DNA of 64,000 nucleotides from Paguma larvata (GCA_030068075.1 CM057832.1:78524502-78588501); one strand, 5' to 3'; positions 11,965 through 25,018 are shown, counted from the first letter of the stretch. Numbers and translations: made by a program. The notes: generated from the sequence alone by a model not told the origin.

Positions 11965-14514
11965 GAAAAAATGTCTATCAGAAAAGGCCTTCTTTGGACT
12001 TCAAAAATGATCTCACATTCACGTGAGGCTCAAGTTTGTTAGAGGTTCTGCTGCTAAGTGAATACCAGCAAGATAAATGACAGTATTATAATTCATGGTG
12101 TTAGAGCTTGAGAAAGCCTAATACATTATACTTCACCCTTGATGGGACGAGATTGAAACTGACTGAGAGTTGGACACCAGAGTCAGGCAGATGGAGATCA
12201 AAACATCATTTTTATTAATGGTGAAGTTGTTGGAAATAATGACTTAGTGTGAGAGCCAAATGGGTTTGCCTCCTCACTTCAACCTCCAGACGGCCAACCA
12301 GAAAGGAAATTTGTGTCTACAAATATACCTTTACTAATAGCACTGACTGGTGTTGGCCCATGGGGGACAAGGAAGAAAGAAGCTAAGTTCTCTTCAATGG
12401 GAGACTAGTAGTGGATTTGTTCTATCTAACCAAGAAACATAGACAGACACTAGTCACCACCAATCAAGTTACTCAATTTTATATGTGGAAAGGAGTAAGG
12501 AAGGATGAGGGGCTAAATGTGTTACACCAATGGAGCTCCATCTGCACAGAAACTTGAAACCAGAGGAAAGAAGGTTCCTCATGATGTCATCATCCATATT
12601 TCCCACTGAGTCTTTATTTAGTCATGATAAAGATTTGATTCGACTACACTTGACACATTGTCTTTTAGAAATGATGCCCAGATAATCAAATAAAAATGTA
12701 TCACCTCTCTCAACTGCTGGTCAGAAATTGGACTAAATACTATTACTAGATGTCAAACAATCAGTACACTTCCTTTGTCTCATATATGATAATAGCAATC
12801 AGTTATTTTAATAACCTTGGTGGTGAATGAAGGTCACTCCTAGCCTACAGCACCATAGCTGCTGCTGAATCATATCAATCACCTCAGAGGGAATAGAATT
12901 AGGTTTCCATTTCAGTCACGTACTTCCCGATTCATTTCATCTGGAGGAAGTAATAGCTTTCATGGATACCGTTCCAGCAAAGGGAAGAATGCAAGCCTTT
13001 GTTTACGTCTTTCCCCTCCCAGTGGCCAAGACACGTTGTCACTCCAGCTGGGTCCAATTCTGAGAAACAATGAGACTTCAATTTAAAAGGACAAGACAGC
13101 TGAACCGAAATTGGCTGTTTGAGTCGCTAGGAATCTGGTCTCTACCAGACCTAATCCAAATGGACAAGTGAAATGTGAGCGCCTGCCCAGGTGACTCAGC
13201 ATCTCCTTCTCTAGATCTCTGACCACTGCTGAGGCCGGGTAATTAAGGCGTGTGAAAGGACACGATGGGGCCACTTAAATGGCTGTCGTCTCTACTGTCA
13301 GCAGGACACATCAATAGAATTGAGTTATGATATGCAGTCCCTTTATAACCAACAATTTATTCCTGTCCCTTCAACTGTGCTAGTCCCAAGGCATTGTACC
13401 TGAGGCATTGTACATTTTAATTTTGTTTTATTTCACAAGTCTTGCAACTGCCTTCTACAGGTGAAGCACTTTTGACACCAGGATAGTGCCTAAAGCGGAG
13501 TGGGCAGGGGTCTGTTCAAGAAGTTTAATGTTAGTGAATGAAACCTTCGTTAAAGCAGGGCAGAATAAAATAACTGCCAAAACATGTAAAAGAAAAAAAT
13601 CAACAACAGACTACAAAGGAATGAATGATTAATACTACCCAAGGGAGTTAGGAAGGACCTCAGCAATTAGTAGCATTTGAAGTGGACTTTGAAGATTGAG
13701 TTAGGGTCTCTAAGAGACCACAGTAAATAGCACCTGTCTTTCTCATTGAAATTCTGAACAGTTTTAGAAGTAAAAAAAGTACTTGATGAAACTCAAAATA
13801 TCAGTTTTTGTTGTTGGACAAGTTAGCAGGTTTGGCTTTAAGACCATTGGCCTAGTGGGTTTAATGACTCCCCCAAATCCAGCAGAATCCCACAGTGAGC
13901 CTTCACCCCACCCCCCAGGTCCCACCAACATACCTTTAAGGGGCAGAGCCTCGGGAGAAGCTGGGAGACCTCACTCTTCCTCATGAAACCGGGAGTGGGG
14001 AGAGAAAATTTGGATGGCTAGGTGGAAGTTAAAAAATAATCCTAGACAGAAGATCATGATGATAGTCTGACAAGACCAAAATTAAGGTGAACAGAGAGTC
14101 TGGAGGGAGATGAGGCTGCAGATGAAGGTTGGGACCAGAACACGGGGAGACTTGCCTGTCACATGGAAAGTGTGGGCTTTTATATATAAGCAAGGAGCAC
14201 CCACTAAAGATGGCTACAGAGAAGACTGTATTCATGATGAAAACTGCCCGGTGACGATAACTAGCTGGTGACAGTTACTGTGGAGGCAGAGAAATCAGTC
14301 AGGAAGCACTTCTAGTAGTCGACGGGAATGAGCCTATGAATGAGCATCAAACACTGGGCATTTGGAAAAATTCCTGATTTCATGAGAATTTAAATCAGAT
14401 CTCAGTGCCCTGCATCTCAGGCCAGTTGACTGAAGGGAAATTACTTACGTCAGAAAATATCTAAAAATTTCTGTGGAAATAGTTACATCGTCATTTAACC
14501 TATAAGAAATCAGG

Positions 14515-14722
14515 ATGGGGCAGCTGGGTGGCTCAGTCGGATTAGTGGCTGATTCTTGGTTTTGGCTAAGGTCATGATCTCACAGTTGTGACATGGAGCC
14601 CTGCTTCGGGCTCCTCGCTGGGTGTGGAGCGTGCTTAAGATTCTCTCTCTCTCCCTCTACCCCTCCCCTGCTCTCTTGCTCTCTCTCGAGAACAAAAACA
14701 AAAATAAGAAAATAAAGAAAAA
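14515..14722 (+). mobile_element. Older carnivore tRNA-Lys SINE, sense
   Basis: The head reads ggggcagctgggtggctcag and the core is the older form, 'ttcgggctcctcgctgggtgtggagc', before CT-rich and A-rich ends. An exact 11-bp duplication, aagaaatcagg, is at 14504-14514 and 14723-14733. The core differs from the other copies, suggesting an older subfamily shared across carnivores. Confidence 0.93.
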
Positions 14723-14767
14723 AAGAAATCAGGTTATACCAGATGGTAATTTAGTATCCTGCCTTTT

Positions 14768-14925
14768 ATACCCCAAGTTTTAGTGAGCAACTACTATGTG
14801 TAGCAACTACTACGTGCATGTCATGCAGGGAATACAAAGATAAACCCACGTAATAGAGAAAAGAGGTGTCCAAACATGTAATTAATGAGATAAAACTTCA
14901 AGAGGTATGAAAGGTACTGTAAGAA
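14768..14925 (-). repeat. L2 3'-end fragment, antisense (tentative)
   Basis: 'gtgagcaactactatgtg' followed by 'gggaatacaaagataaac' resembles the reverse of the L2 3' end. It is degraded, with an internal repeat of 'agcaactactatgtg / agcaactactacgtg'. Confidence 0.5.
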
Positions 14926-16339
14926 AGTTTTTATACCAAAGTAATTGATAGGAAAATTTTAAAAATATATTCATTGGCATGAGTTTAAAAAAAAAGAAAA
15001 TGCTATGAGGAAACACGAGTGAGAATCATTAATTCTGCTTGGCGGGGTAAAAGCCGGAAGGGGCTCAGGAAGACTTGTCCTTGAACCTGGAAACTGCAGG
15101 ATGAGTTTAAGTTCCTCACAGAGAGTAAGTCAAAAAGAACATTCCTTAAGGAGAGAAAAATACTTTTCATATTTGGGGGAGGAAGATGTAATTGCAGACT
15201 CTCTCAACTAATATAAAGATTTTTTTGGAAGGACAAATTAATACACATACCACTATTTTGCCATTACCTGCAACATTTTTCTCTCTCTCCTGCCATCTAC
15301 CTCTCCTGCCACCTCTGTCCTGCACTGTGGGCTAGGTCTTTCCATGTTTTTCCAATCCATAATTCCCTGGACTGCTCTTCTGCCTGCTAATTCTACCAAG
15401 AAGTCAAAGGAACTTGTATGGGCTGTGGACCTAGATCCTGGCACGTTTATAGGGGGGAAGAGGCAAAGTATTATAAAGTAAAATGAGTTAGAACCACTCT
15501 GATTACCTTACATTTGAGAAGGCAAAGGATGCCTTTTGATGTGGGTTTTGAACAGAGTAGAAACTAAGACTTTGGCTTTGTTTGGGCGAGTTTTCTTGTT
15601 GACTTAGATCAATTACATTAAAACATTCAGCCTGCGAACAATGGCCTCAGAGAAAACGCTGGCTCTTTCCCTTTATGAAAGTAATACTTGCACCACAGCC
15701 CAGGGGATCGGCTGTTCCTTTTCTATTGAAACGATTCACATAGAATGTTCCTTGGATGTCCCGGTAATAAACGAACATTAATAGCAGGATATTTCAATCA
15801 GAGCTGGCTTGCCATAAGGGCATAACTGTTTCCCGTTGACTAAGTCAAAAGCTAAGTTCGTTTATTAGCATATAATATACTTGGAGTGGGTTTATGGATT
15901 TTGTTATTTGGCATTTATATCTTTGTCCAACCCACAGAACTCAAAAGGCTTAACAAGCTGATTGAAGTGCCAAGGAGAGGCCCATGGTAGAAGGCATTTG
16001 GGGAGCGATAGAAAAAGTCACCTAAACCCCTGCCAGAAAGAATCACCTACCCCAAAACAGATAGTTTTAGCCTTTTGGATACAAGATTTAAAAATTTGTC
16101 TTCCTCAGCATATTATTATTGGTCCGCATGAGAGAACATTCAAACTTTGGAAAAACATGTTTCAAATTATTTGTTGACTCATCCTTTTGGTTTAAATATA
16201 TGAAGTGCATTTATTTTTCTGCCATCCTCATGAATATTTATACACATTTAAATTGGAAATCTTTTATAAATTTAATAAATATAAATAAGAATCTTTATTT
16301 TGTGTTTGTTTAACCGTGTAGTTCTTAAGTGCCAGACTC

Positions 16340-16660
16340 AGTTCTTTGTGTTTTATAAATAATTATAATATTCATATATTCATATTATATATTACATATA
16401 TTTTAATATTTTATAACATAGAATATATAAATTTCTATAAATTTATATAAAAAGTAAATATAATTATAATTTAAATGATTTCTATAATTCATATGTAAAT
16501 TATGATTCATATAATTTATATGATTTATAAAATATAATTATGAATATAAAATATATTTATATAAATATACATGTAAAATTTATGAGTATATAAATTTATA
16601 TGAATTTATATAAATATATAATATTTATAATAATATAATATAAATAATTATAAATAATCT
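16340..16660 (+). repeat. Long AT-rich tract
   Basis: About 320 nt of almost only A and T, with many imperfect copies of 'ataaatttatataa' and its near-palindromes. It is followed at once by an (AC)n run at 16668-16685. Confidence 0.92.
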
Positions 16661-19339
16661 GTCTCTCACACACACACACACACACTTCCTTCCCTCTCAC
16701 TCAGGCCCCATGATCTCTTCACTGTGGTACCCTTTTCCCCCATTCCTTCCTTTCTGCACACGGTCTTCTCCCCTTGTTTAATCACCCACCCATTGTCCTA
16801 CCAGAGCCACAGCTAATAGAGAAGCTTCACTCTCCACTTACCCACTTTCCAGAAACTCACTTCAGGCCTCAGGTTCCCACTCCAATTCCAGGAAGGCAAA
16901 TGTGGCCCATGCGGTTCTGGAATCCACCTCTAGTCGAACCAGCTCTAAAAGAAGCCAAACAAGGCTGACCTTCTGTGGACAGGTCAATGCTCTGATAGGG
17001 AGTGTGGATAGGAAGGGCATGACTGGTGTTTCCAGTACACGTGCCACAGTGACATCCTTGGATGACTCACAGGATACATTTAATGTACTCATCCACTCTC
17101 CTGGTCTGTCCTTGGCCTTCTGATTGCCAGACAGAAAATCGAAGCAAGATAATCTCTAAAATGAAAGCCAGCTGGTGGGAGTTAGTACAGGATTCCTATG
17201 AAAATACTGATAGCATTGATAATGTGCAAAATAGACGAGTTCAGCAATATTGAAAACAAGCTGGACAAAAAGGGGTTTGCCGTATCCAACAATAGCTTTT
17301 GCATTCTCTGTCCCCAGGGTAAGAAAGGCTACACCATCGGTTGTTAATCTTTTATCACCAGGAAAGGCAGTGCCATTAATTCAAACTCTGTATCTTTAGG
17401 GTCTTAACAACTGCCTATCTCCAGACAAATGTGCTGAGATTTCAAATGGCAAGATAAAATATACATGTGTGTTTATTCTGGTATACTGGCATTAGCTATA
17501 AATACAGAAGGACTATACATGGAGGGGGCCCATTAAGCTAAATATCAGTAAGGGAGTTGCCATCGGGCTCAATGTAACAGGAAAGGACGTTTGAGAAATT
17601 TACATTATGTTCCCGCTGCCTGGTCCTAAAGGAAATTGGAAATTTATACGTTGGGAAGTCCCAACCTTAGGAAAGACTGCAGCCATCTTTCAAGGAGTTT
17701 CCTTCCCACTCGACAACAATAAGTATCCAGAAGTAAAGCATCTTGTTGTATGTGGCTTTGTTTCTACTGCCTAGTACTTTGTGTGGTACTTGATACTCCC
17801 AAATGCTTTGCTAACCATCAAGTTCGGTACAGAATTATAGTGACAAAAAGGCATAGGAATAATAATGACACAGAGAATTGGTTTACAATGGGTTTGGCAT
17901 TCACCAATTGGGTACATCACCAGAATTCACTAAAAGATAATTGGGTTCATTACCCATTTCCAAGTAAGGCCAGACACATTCCAGGTATAGTTCTGTGGTC
18001 TGGAATAGATTGTATATTCTACCTCTAAAACATGAAGGAAGTATTCAAAACATCTGCTTCCATAGAATATCTGCAGAGATATTCTAGTTAAAATGAAATA
18101 TATTCTTTTCTTACATCAGTCTCTAGATATTTTCTTGGTCTCACTCTGTGCCTTGGTAGCTTAAAGATTTCCATTCATTTTTCCTTTAACAAAATAAAGC
18201 ATATGAAAATATTCCCTTTCTGAACAATAATATTTTATAATTGTACCTGAATATTCATGTGTTATGAATCTTCCTAATTGAACTTAATAAACAAGAATAG
18301 TTTTTAAGTGTTGTCAGTTGAACACAAGTGATTCCCAGATTTATGTACTTTTCATAAATCTATCCCCAAAGTCTCAGACCATAGAAAAGATGCACTAAAT
18401 CGATAAGAACATGAAGAATCTCAGTCTGAAACTATCTGTTGAAAGTTGTGGTATTATGCAAATTCCAGTCATTATTTCTCAAGTAGGTAGCAAACTGGTG
18501 TCCATAAGAATGAGGCAAATAGCTTACTGCTTCTCTTCCCATCACTATAGTAATTGCTAATGTCCCCCAAGTCTGTGCAAGGTTCTCTTCAAAAAATGCA
18601 AGATCTTAGGGAGTTGCTGAGTTTTTATGACCTTATTATGTAGTCCAAATACAGGAGATGGTGGCCAGTGTTCTGTTGGTAGAGTCAGCCATTGAACCAA
18701 AGGCTGTTCAAGTGCGAAGTTGGATGAAGCGGACACATTCAATGTTTTATAATTTTAAGCAAATTTTAATTATGCAAATTAAAAATTGTGAAACATAAAA
18801 TATACTGGTAAAGTCTTACCATATGCATAGTTTCAAAGCATGTGAATTCTCAACACAAACTTCTAAATCATCAAGAATCACATAATCCCACAGCTGGCAA
18901 GGCCAGTGAATTAATTATGTTCATGTTTATTGCTACACAACTTCAGGGGATTGACAGACATGCCCACCCACCATTAACAAACTCAGTCTCGAATGCATTA
19001 AGATCTTTGGGAAGTCATCTCTCACATAAAGTTTGAACTCTCCTTTCTAAGTGGCCTCTACTATAATAATCACATGATCTGTGGCCTAGGTCACTACAAC
19101 CTACCTAAGATCAACCTTTTATGCTCCATCTCCATATAAATTTGAACTATTGTCCAACAGCAAATAAATTATTCCTTAGGCCCATAGGCATTTTATATCA
19201 TATATGGTGATGTTGACATGAAACCAAAGTGTTAATTTACTTTGATCAAAATTCTCATGTTATCCAGGCATTTCACTACACCAGACTGAATATTTTCACA
19301 AGTGCCTGAACTGATCATAGATTATTATCTCATGTCAGC

Positions 19340-19349
19340 AGAGAGAAAA

Positions 19350-19398
<49 letters not shown>
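19340..19398 (+). repeat. (GA)n microsatellite
   Basis: GAGAGA units with a few AAA interruptions over about 59 nt. Confidence 0.93.
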
Positions 19399-19883
19399 AT
19401 CCTTTTGGAATTTTAAGACATTCTCCTATTCTTGCCACCTTCCTTCCTCCCAACACCCAACCCAGTCTTCGTTGAAGCCAATTTTGACACTTTCTGCCTT
19501 ATTGGGAGCCCAAGCTAGAGTACACAGCAGTCAGAACAAAATGTGACAAAGTCCAAGGGGATATCTTTGGCAAAGAACAATTAATTGGGGTGGGGTTTGT
19601 AATTTGAAGGCCGTAGGTCAATCCGGAATGTTGCAGAATGTAGGTGTTAAATCCATTACCCAAGCCCACATTTTTGAAGGCTAGGCTTCCAGTTCCAACA
19701 CTGCGAAAGCCAAAGAGTGGCAAAGCCTCTTCTTGCTTAAGCATCTCCACATTGCTGTAAAATTAAATTCTCATGGAAATCTCTAAGAACCGCTGAAAGT
19801 CTTTGGTTATGGTAGAAAATGTAAAATTATTTCAATTAACTAAAGAATTAACCTATTTTTCCCCAAAAGCACAGGAAAAGTAC

Positions 19884-19908
19884 ACACACACACATACACA
19901 CACACGGA
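19884..19908 (+). repeat. (AC)n short microsatellite
   Basis: About twelve AC units with one AT interruption. Confidence 0.85.
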
Positions 19909-19991
19909 GTCCCTGAGGGCTCTAGATAAAATGAAAAAAATTTCCTGAATAATAGAAGTTAAAATTTTTAAAACTGTAAATCTAAACAACT

Positions 19992-20011
19992 ATGTGTGTG
20001 TGTGTGTGTGA
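19992..20011 (+). repeat. (TG)n short microsatellite
   Basis: Nine to ten TG units. It lies 100 bp from the AC run at 19884, so the two are inverted relative to each other. Confidence 0.88.
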
Positions 20012-20808
20012 ATGGCTAGTAGGTTTGCTGAGCAAGGTATAAATTTGTGATTATCTTCAAAGGAATTTATATTAATTTTGTTATGGGCATAAAGAAAATA
20101 GAAATATTCCATGTGAATTCAACTGAACATGCAGTGAATTCCATAAAGAAAGATGTTTTATTTATTTTATTAATATAAAATGTACTGTTCATGGTATTTT
20201 AAAAAGCCTTTTCTTTACTAATGAAGTCGTATATTACAGATTCTAATTTTTACATTTGTGACTTTCTCTAGAGTATTTTTAATATCCTGTGTCCAAAATG
20301 TAACTTAGAAACTCAAGCGTGAACAGAAGAAATAAGGAGAAAGAAGAGAGAGAGAACGAGGGAAGGATGATATCCTAGAGACAGAGTTTACTCTGGAGGT
20401 TTAGCCAGTCAACATAACGGGGCAGCAATAGCATGATATAGTTCCCTTGGGCATAGAGTTTTGTTTGAAAATCCATTCTAGAACTTGCCTTACAGGCCCC
20501 AGTGAGCTTCAAACCGATGCTCTTTATAGCTGTATCAATGTGCTTAATTTAGGTTGGAGTTTTGTAAGGGTTCATTCACAAGTTTTTCATGAGTTACTTT
20601 CAAAGATCCACAAACCCTTTAAATTGCATAGAAATATTTTTGTCACTCTTCATATGAGCACTTATTTTTCTGGAGAAAGGGTCAGTAGCTTTCATCAGAC
20701 TCACAAAAGTATTCAAGGATCCTTATCTCCAAACAATAGGCTAAGAACCACTTCTTTAGTTCATTATTGATTATTTGATATCATTTTCTTTTCTCAGAAA
20801 CAAAGGCA

Positions 20809-20840
20809 GTGTGCGTGCGTGTGTGTGTGTGTGTGTGTAT
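20809..20840 (+). repeat. (GT)n microsatellite
   Basis: GTGCGTGCGT followed by about nine pure GT units. Confidence 0.92.
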
Positions 20841-21742
20841 GTTCTGACAGAAAGACAAAGTTACTATATACCAGTAGGTTTAATTTACACAGAGCATGGT
20901 GTTTTTAGGTATGGCCTCATTCTCTACCTTTCATAACTAAGAAATTCAAAAGTACTTTTGTTTTAGGCTATAAGGGCTTTTATTGTCTATAGAACAAATT
21001 TCCATGTATTATCACTGTAGGAAATGGTGAGAATGTGGAGGCCAGATATATTCAGCATTTATGAAAAGGGAGATGATATTTTGATACTTTATCCAATTCT
21101 TAACACTGGATTATAATATAATAATAATATAAATTTATATATTTGTTTTCATCATTGAATCGGTAACAGCTTCATTCCAAATGTAGGAAATTTAATCATC
21201 TAAAATGTTTCTGTATTTCAAGGGGTTACAATAATTTGGTACATTGACAAATACACTGTTATGAAATCATTTGACTCTTTTTCGCTCTTAATTTATCCTA
21301 CAAAAATTGATCCTTGTACCTATATATCCTCTCAAAGGGAAGAGAGGTTTTCAGTCATCTTGCCTATTGTCTGGTAGATTCTAGGTCACTGGAACCTTCT
21401 AGAAGGCCCGTGTTATGACTTCTTTCTCCATGAGAATGTTAAATGGATCACAGTTAGTCTGTGAGTTGGAGTAAAGATCCTACTGACAGAACCAGGGCTC
21501 AAGATGAGAATTTGGCAAAGGCTTCTCTTGGAAGATCACAGAATGAGTCTAAACATATCGTTAGGTATAAAACAGCAGGTACAGCATGTTATCGTTCCTT
21601 GGCATGAAGCAATAGGTAGCATGTGCTCAACAAAGGCAAAGGGAAAAATTAAACAGCATAGTACTTTCACAACTACCTCATAAAATAATTTTTAACATTG
21701 GAAAAGAGACTCTTTTCCAGGGGATAATAAAATAAAAACCCA

Positions 21743-21953
21743 GGGCACCTGTATGGCTCAGTCAGTTAAGTATCCGACTCCTGATTTCGACTCGGGTCAT
21801 GATCTCATGGTTCGTGAGTTCGAGCCCCACGTTGGGCTTCACACTGACAGCACCTAGCCTCCTTGGGATTATCTCTCTCCCTCCCTCTCGGCCCTTCCCC
21901 TTCACACTCTGAAAATAAATAAATACATAAATACATAAACTAACTTAAAAAAA
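21743..21953 (+). mobile_element. Carnivore tRNA-Lys SINE, sense
   Basis: Head gggcacctgtatggctcag, box-B-like gttcgagcccc, core tcacactgacagcacctagc, CT-rich region, then an AAATAAATACATAA-type tail. The flanks carry a loose duplication (aaaaacccag / acaaacccac). It is the sense member of an inverted pair around the 175-nt exon. Confidence 0.92.
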
Positions 21954-23750
21954 ATACAAACCCACATAGAGATGGATATTTCTTACCTCAGCAAATTCCC
22001 CTCCAAAAGAAGTGTGCTGTATTAACATTTCAAGTTAGCCCTTAATCTTCAGAGCGCCTCTCAGTAGGAATTACTTAATCTTCCTAATCAGCAGGAAGGA
22101 AAATGTCTCCTCCACAGACACCTAAATAGTTTTAAAGTTTTAAAATGCCCTTTTGTCTGAATCATTAAGGGTCTTTTGGTCAAAAGCACAATCTTTTGCT
22201 TCCCTCTCCTTGGATTTGAAGGAGTGATTCTCAAAAGTTCTCTGTCCGCAGAAGAATCAGATGGAACCACGGGCTATCTCTCCCTCCTCATACTCTCTGG
22301 AGCACAAAAAGAAATTTGGGGGACCAACAATTGTCATTTCCCTACATTTTTAAAAGGTCAATATAAAAACGACACCCATTTTTGTGTAACTGACATTTTG
22401 GACATTTCCTCTAAAATGAAAATCAAACCATGAAAAACACTGACTTAGAAAAGGGAAGGCCCCAGGACACTGATATACTTTAGAAGTCTAATAGGTCACA
22501 CAAGTCAAATACAATCTCTTATTAATGGAGCAAGGAACCAAACGTCAAATGATTATTTCTCACAGGGCAGCAATTTCTTGATAAAAGAAAAAAAAAAAAA
22601 AACATAGCAGGCTGGAGAAGGGGAAATGGAGATGATTGAAGGCTTTTTTTAGTTCATATTTACAGAAGTGACCCATAATCTTGATTATTTCTTTTTAAGA
22701 TAACTGCTCTGTACGAAACCATCTCATTTTTATGGTACTGCTCCATTCCTTACCTATTCTGGCAAGGCAAAGTGAGAAAATACAGGGTGACACCAAAATG
22801 AGCACAAGAAGGTGTTCGATGAGCAAGGATGGCACTTGAGAGAACTCTTGAAAATGAACTTCACATCTTTTTCATCATGTATCTCGTAGACATTCATTTT
22901 TAATACTTCTCTTTAAAATGCCAAGTTGAACCACGTGTGAGTGCTGATGTTAGCGCACTTTTTACATCTTAGAGCTCCCTGGTAGTAGCTTAAATACTTT
23001 AGAAAAGATCTGTGACCCCCCCTGAATTCAACTGAATTCAACAAATGTTTCCACACCACCATCATGAGCCTGGCACCTTGCTCCGTGGTTAAGGACACAG
23101 TGGTAGCAGAGGGCAGATGACAAGTCTCCTGGGTACTTTATTGTGACTGTGATGCTATTAAGAATCAATAAGCAAGCTGATCACTTATGGTCAGATATAG
23201 ATAGACCCCTAATGTAGCCTAGAGTTCCCAAGTGAAAATATGCCTCCAGCTAATTTTGATGGTCTTCACTAAAGAGAACTATTCAAGCATTTTCTCACTG
23301 CTGTGATGACTTCAGGGATCTGGCCTGTTTTAAATTCCCATTTTTCATGTAAAAAACTAAACCACTGGGTACACATGAGACTTGCTGAAGGTCACGTTTC
23401 GCTTCCAATCTTTTGGTTGCTGGCTCAGTGTTTCATCTACTAACCAACTCCTTTCTCTCCCTCCTCGCCCTGTGCACCCCCTCCTGTAGAAGTATGGTGC
23501 CTTCACTGGCCCCAGCACCCCAGGCGCTCTGGGGGAGAGAGCAAAGCCAAACAGACTCCCTGGTGAGAAGATTCTGCCACAGGAGTCTCTGTAAAATGTT
23601 TGCTCCATATTTTATCCCTTCATATGTTGTTATCTCCCCTATGCTTAGTAACTTTAGTTTGTGCTTTTTGTTTCTTTTTTTGTTTCTTTGGTTTGCTGGC
23701 TTTGTGTTCTTTTCTCTTTTTTTTCCTTTTCTTTTCCTTTTTCAATGCAG

Positions 23751-23925
23751 GAATCGGTCAAGGCGTTCCGGTGGTGGCGCTCATTGTGGAAGGAGGACCC
23801 AACGTGATCTCCATTGTCTTGGAGTACCTTCGAGACACCCCTCCAGTGCCGGTGGTCGTCTGTGACGGGAGTGGACGGGCATCTGACATCCTGGCCTTTG
23901 GGCATAAATACTCAGAAGAAGGCGG
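23751..23925 (+). CDS. TRPM3: TRPM3 coding exon (N-terminal TRPM homology region)
   Basis: This 175-nt internal exon encodes part of the cytoplasmic N-terminus of TRPM3, a tetrameric Ca2+-permeable channel of the plasma membrane gated by heat and neurosteroids. The exon supplies two bases of a split codon (xGA, Arg in known TRPM3), then 57 codons starting [15 protein letters not shown], then GG of a split Gly codon. VEGGPNV (exon residues 12-18) and CDGSGRASD (37-45) are hallmarks of TRPM homology region 1/2, which has a SLOG (LSDAT) nucleotide-binding-like fold; whether TRPM3 binds a nucleotide there is not shown. The acceptor is strong: a long T/C tract, then caatgcag. The donor is gtaggt at 23926. 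Of the TRPM1/3/6/7 group, [17 protein letters not shown] and [13 protein letters not shown] fit TRPM3 and differ from TRPM1 as I recall it. The exon is not a multiple of 3, so skipping would shift the frame. In the usual human numbering it is exon 7, because MIR204 lies in intron 6. Confidence 0.97.
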
Positions 23926-24655
23926 GTAGGTCATGAGTGTGAAGCCTGTGTTCCAAGCTTGGAAAGATGGAATTAGCTGATTAAGAGGTTTGGTGTGGGA
24001 AGGTGGTGGGGAAGAGCAGGGAAACATATTCTTCATGTCCTCGGAAGTGAGACATTCCATGAACTCTCCACTGGACCAGCCTGATCAAGAGAACAAAGGG
24101 AAAGGAAGGGTCATAGGACTTAGTAGCCTTCCTCTTCTATTGATTTCTTCTCTCTTTTGCCCCTCCCACTCAGGAGGAACAGGAACTGGGTTTTAACACA
24201 TAAGGCACAGCTAACCCGGGCCACATGGATCGGGTTAGTACCTTGGGGGAAGCTGGAATGTGCAGCTTCCAGGCTCAGCCTCCGAACACCAGCATCACCA
24301 AACTGCTGTGTGTTTACGAAGGCGAAACCTTAACAGAAACTTCTGGTGGCCTGTGCTGCCAAATCCCTGTAGATCAGCTCAGAAAGCAGAGTCTCTAACC
24401 ACTCTGTTCCTCTGTAAACCCCTCCTGGACTCTCCACCACTGTGCACTTTCCTTGGTCTGTCTGCCCCTAATGCTACTTTCAATAGCCCCGACTGCCAGG
24501 AAGACTTCCCTCCACAGCCTTCCTACCAATCTGAGGCCCCACCCAGGGAGTGGTGACATCCGAGCACTCTTGGATATTATTAGATCAAAGTGACTCACAC
24601 CAAGGTATGAATGGGTTTAAGGAGGAAAACTCAGGGCGGTGTCACTGAATTTTTA

Positions 24656-24783
24656 TTTTATTTTATTTTTTTAAGTTTTTATTTATTTAAGTAATCTGTC
24701 TTACACCTGATGTGGGGCTCAAACCCATGACCCTGAGATTAAGGGTCACATACCCTTCTGACAGAGCCTGCCAGGCACCCCTA
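24656..24783 (-). mobile_element. Short carnivore tRNA-Lys SINE, antisense
   Basis: A T-rich start (ttttattttattttttt), then a short body and the reversed tRNA head with 'gggctcaaacccatgaccctg', ending caggcacccct. A 15-bp duplication with one mismatch (gtcactgaattttta / gtcattgaattttta) lies at 24641-24655 and 24784-24798. It is only about 130 bp long, so it is a short-form copy. Confidence 0.9.
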
Positions 24784-24889
24784 GTCATTGAATTTTTAAA
24801 TAAGGAACAGGCCAATCAAATCAATTCTCCCAACACATGAAACTGATGGGTGAAAGGAACCCCAAAGGAGATGGGCTCTTTTGTTCATC

Positions 24890-25018
24890 CCTTTTACAAA
24901 CATACACCAAGTGTCTATCAGATGCCATACACGGAGATGAGGAAAAAAGAATACCAACTCTTCCTGCCATCAAAGAGCCCATAGTAAGTCTAGGAAGTAG
25001 ATGAACGTGTAATGATTG
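24890..25018 (-). repeat. L2-like 3' fragment, antisense (tentative)
   Basis: 'caccaagtgtctatcagatgcc' followed by 'catcaaagagcccatagtaagtc' resembles reversed L2 3' sequence. It is old and degraded. Confidence 0.5.

Larger units (their letters stand above)
1..23750 (+). other. TRPM3: TRPM3 intron hosting MIR204 (3' part)
   Basis: This is intronic DNA upstream of the 175-nt exon; the intron's 5' end lies outside the window and no earlier TRPM3 exon was found. It holds MIR204 plus SINE, L1, MIR, L2 and hAT pieces and microsatellites, each listed separately. Longer stretches where I recognise no element are about 350-1640, 1870-2820, 3470-4780, 5100-6780, 8570-9160, 10330-11180, 11970-13620, 14930-16330, 16690-19330, 19400-19880, 20020-20810, 20840-21740 and 21955-23700. 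Those parts have no sustained homology to a known protein, and the short open frames in them show no codon-like pattern. Some may be old repeats too diverged to name by eye. Confidence 0.9.

Noticed and set aside
17750..18028. 92-residue open frame as a possible small gene
   Set aside because: AT-rich unique intron DNA, no homologue recognised and no flanking gene signals.
23413..23865. 150-residue open frame across the TRPM3 acceptor, and a 109-residue one in the correct frame starting at 23600
   Set aside because: Both run from intron into exon. The first is in the wrong frame. The second includes the real exon, but its upstream part is intronic polypyrimidine translation.
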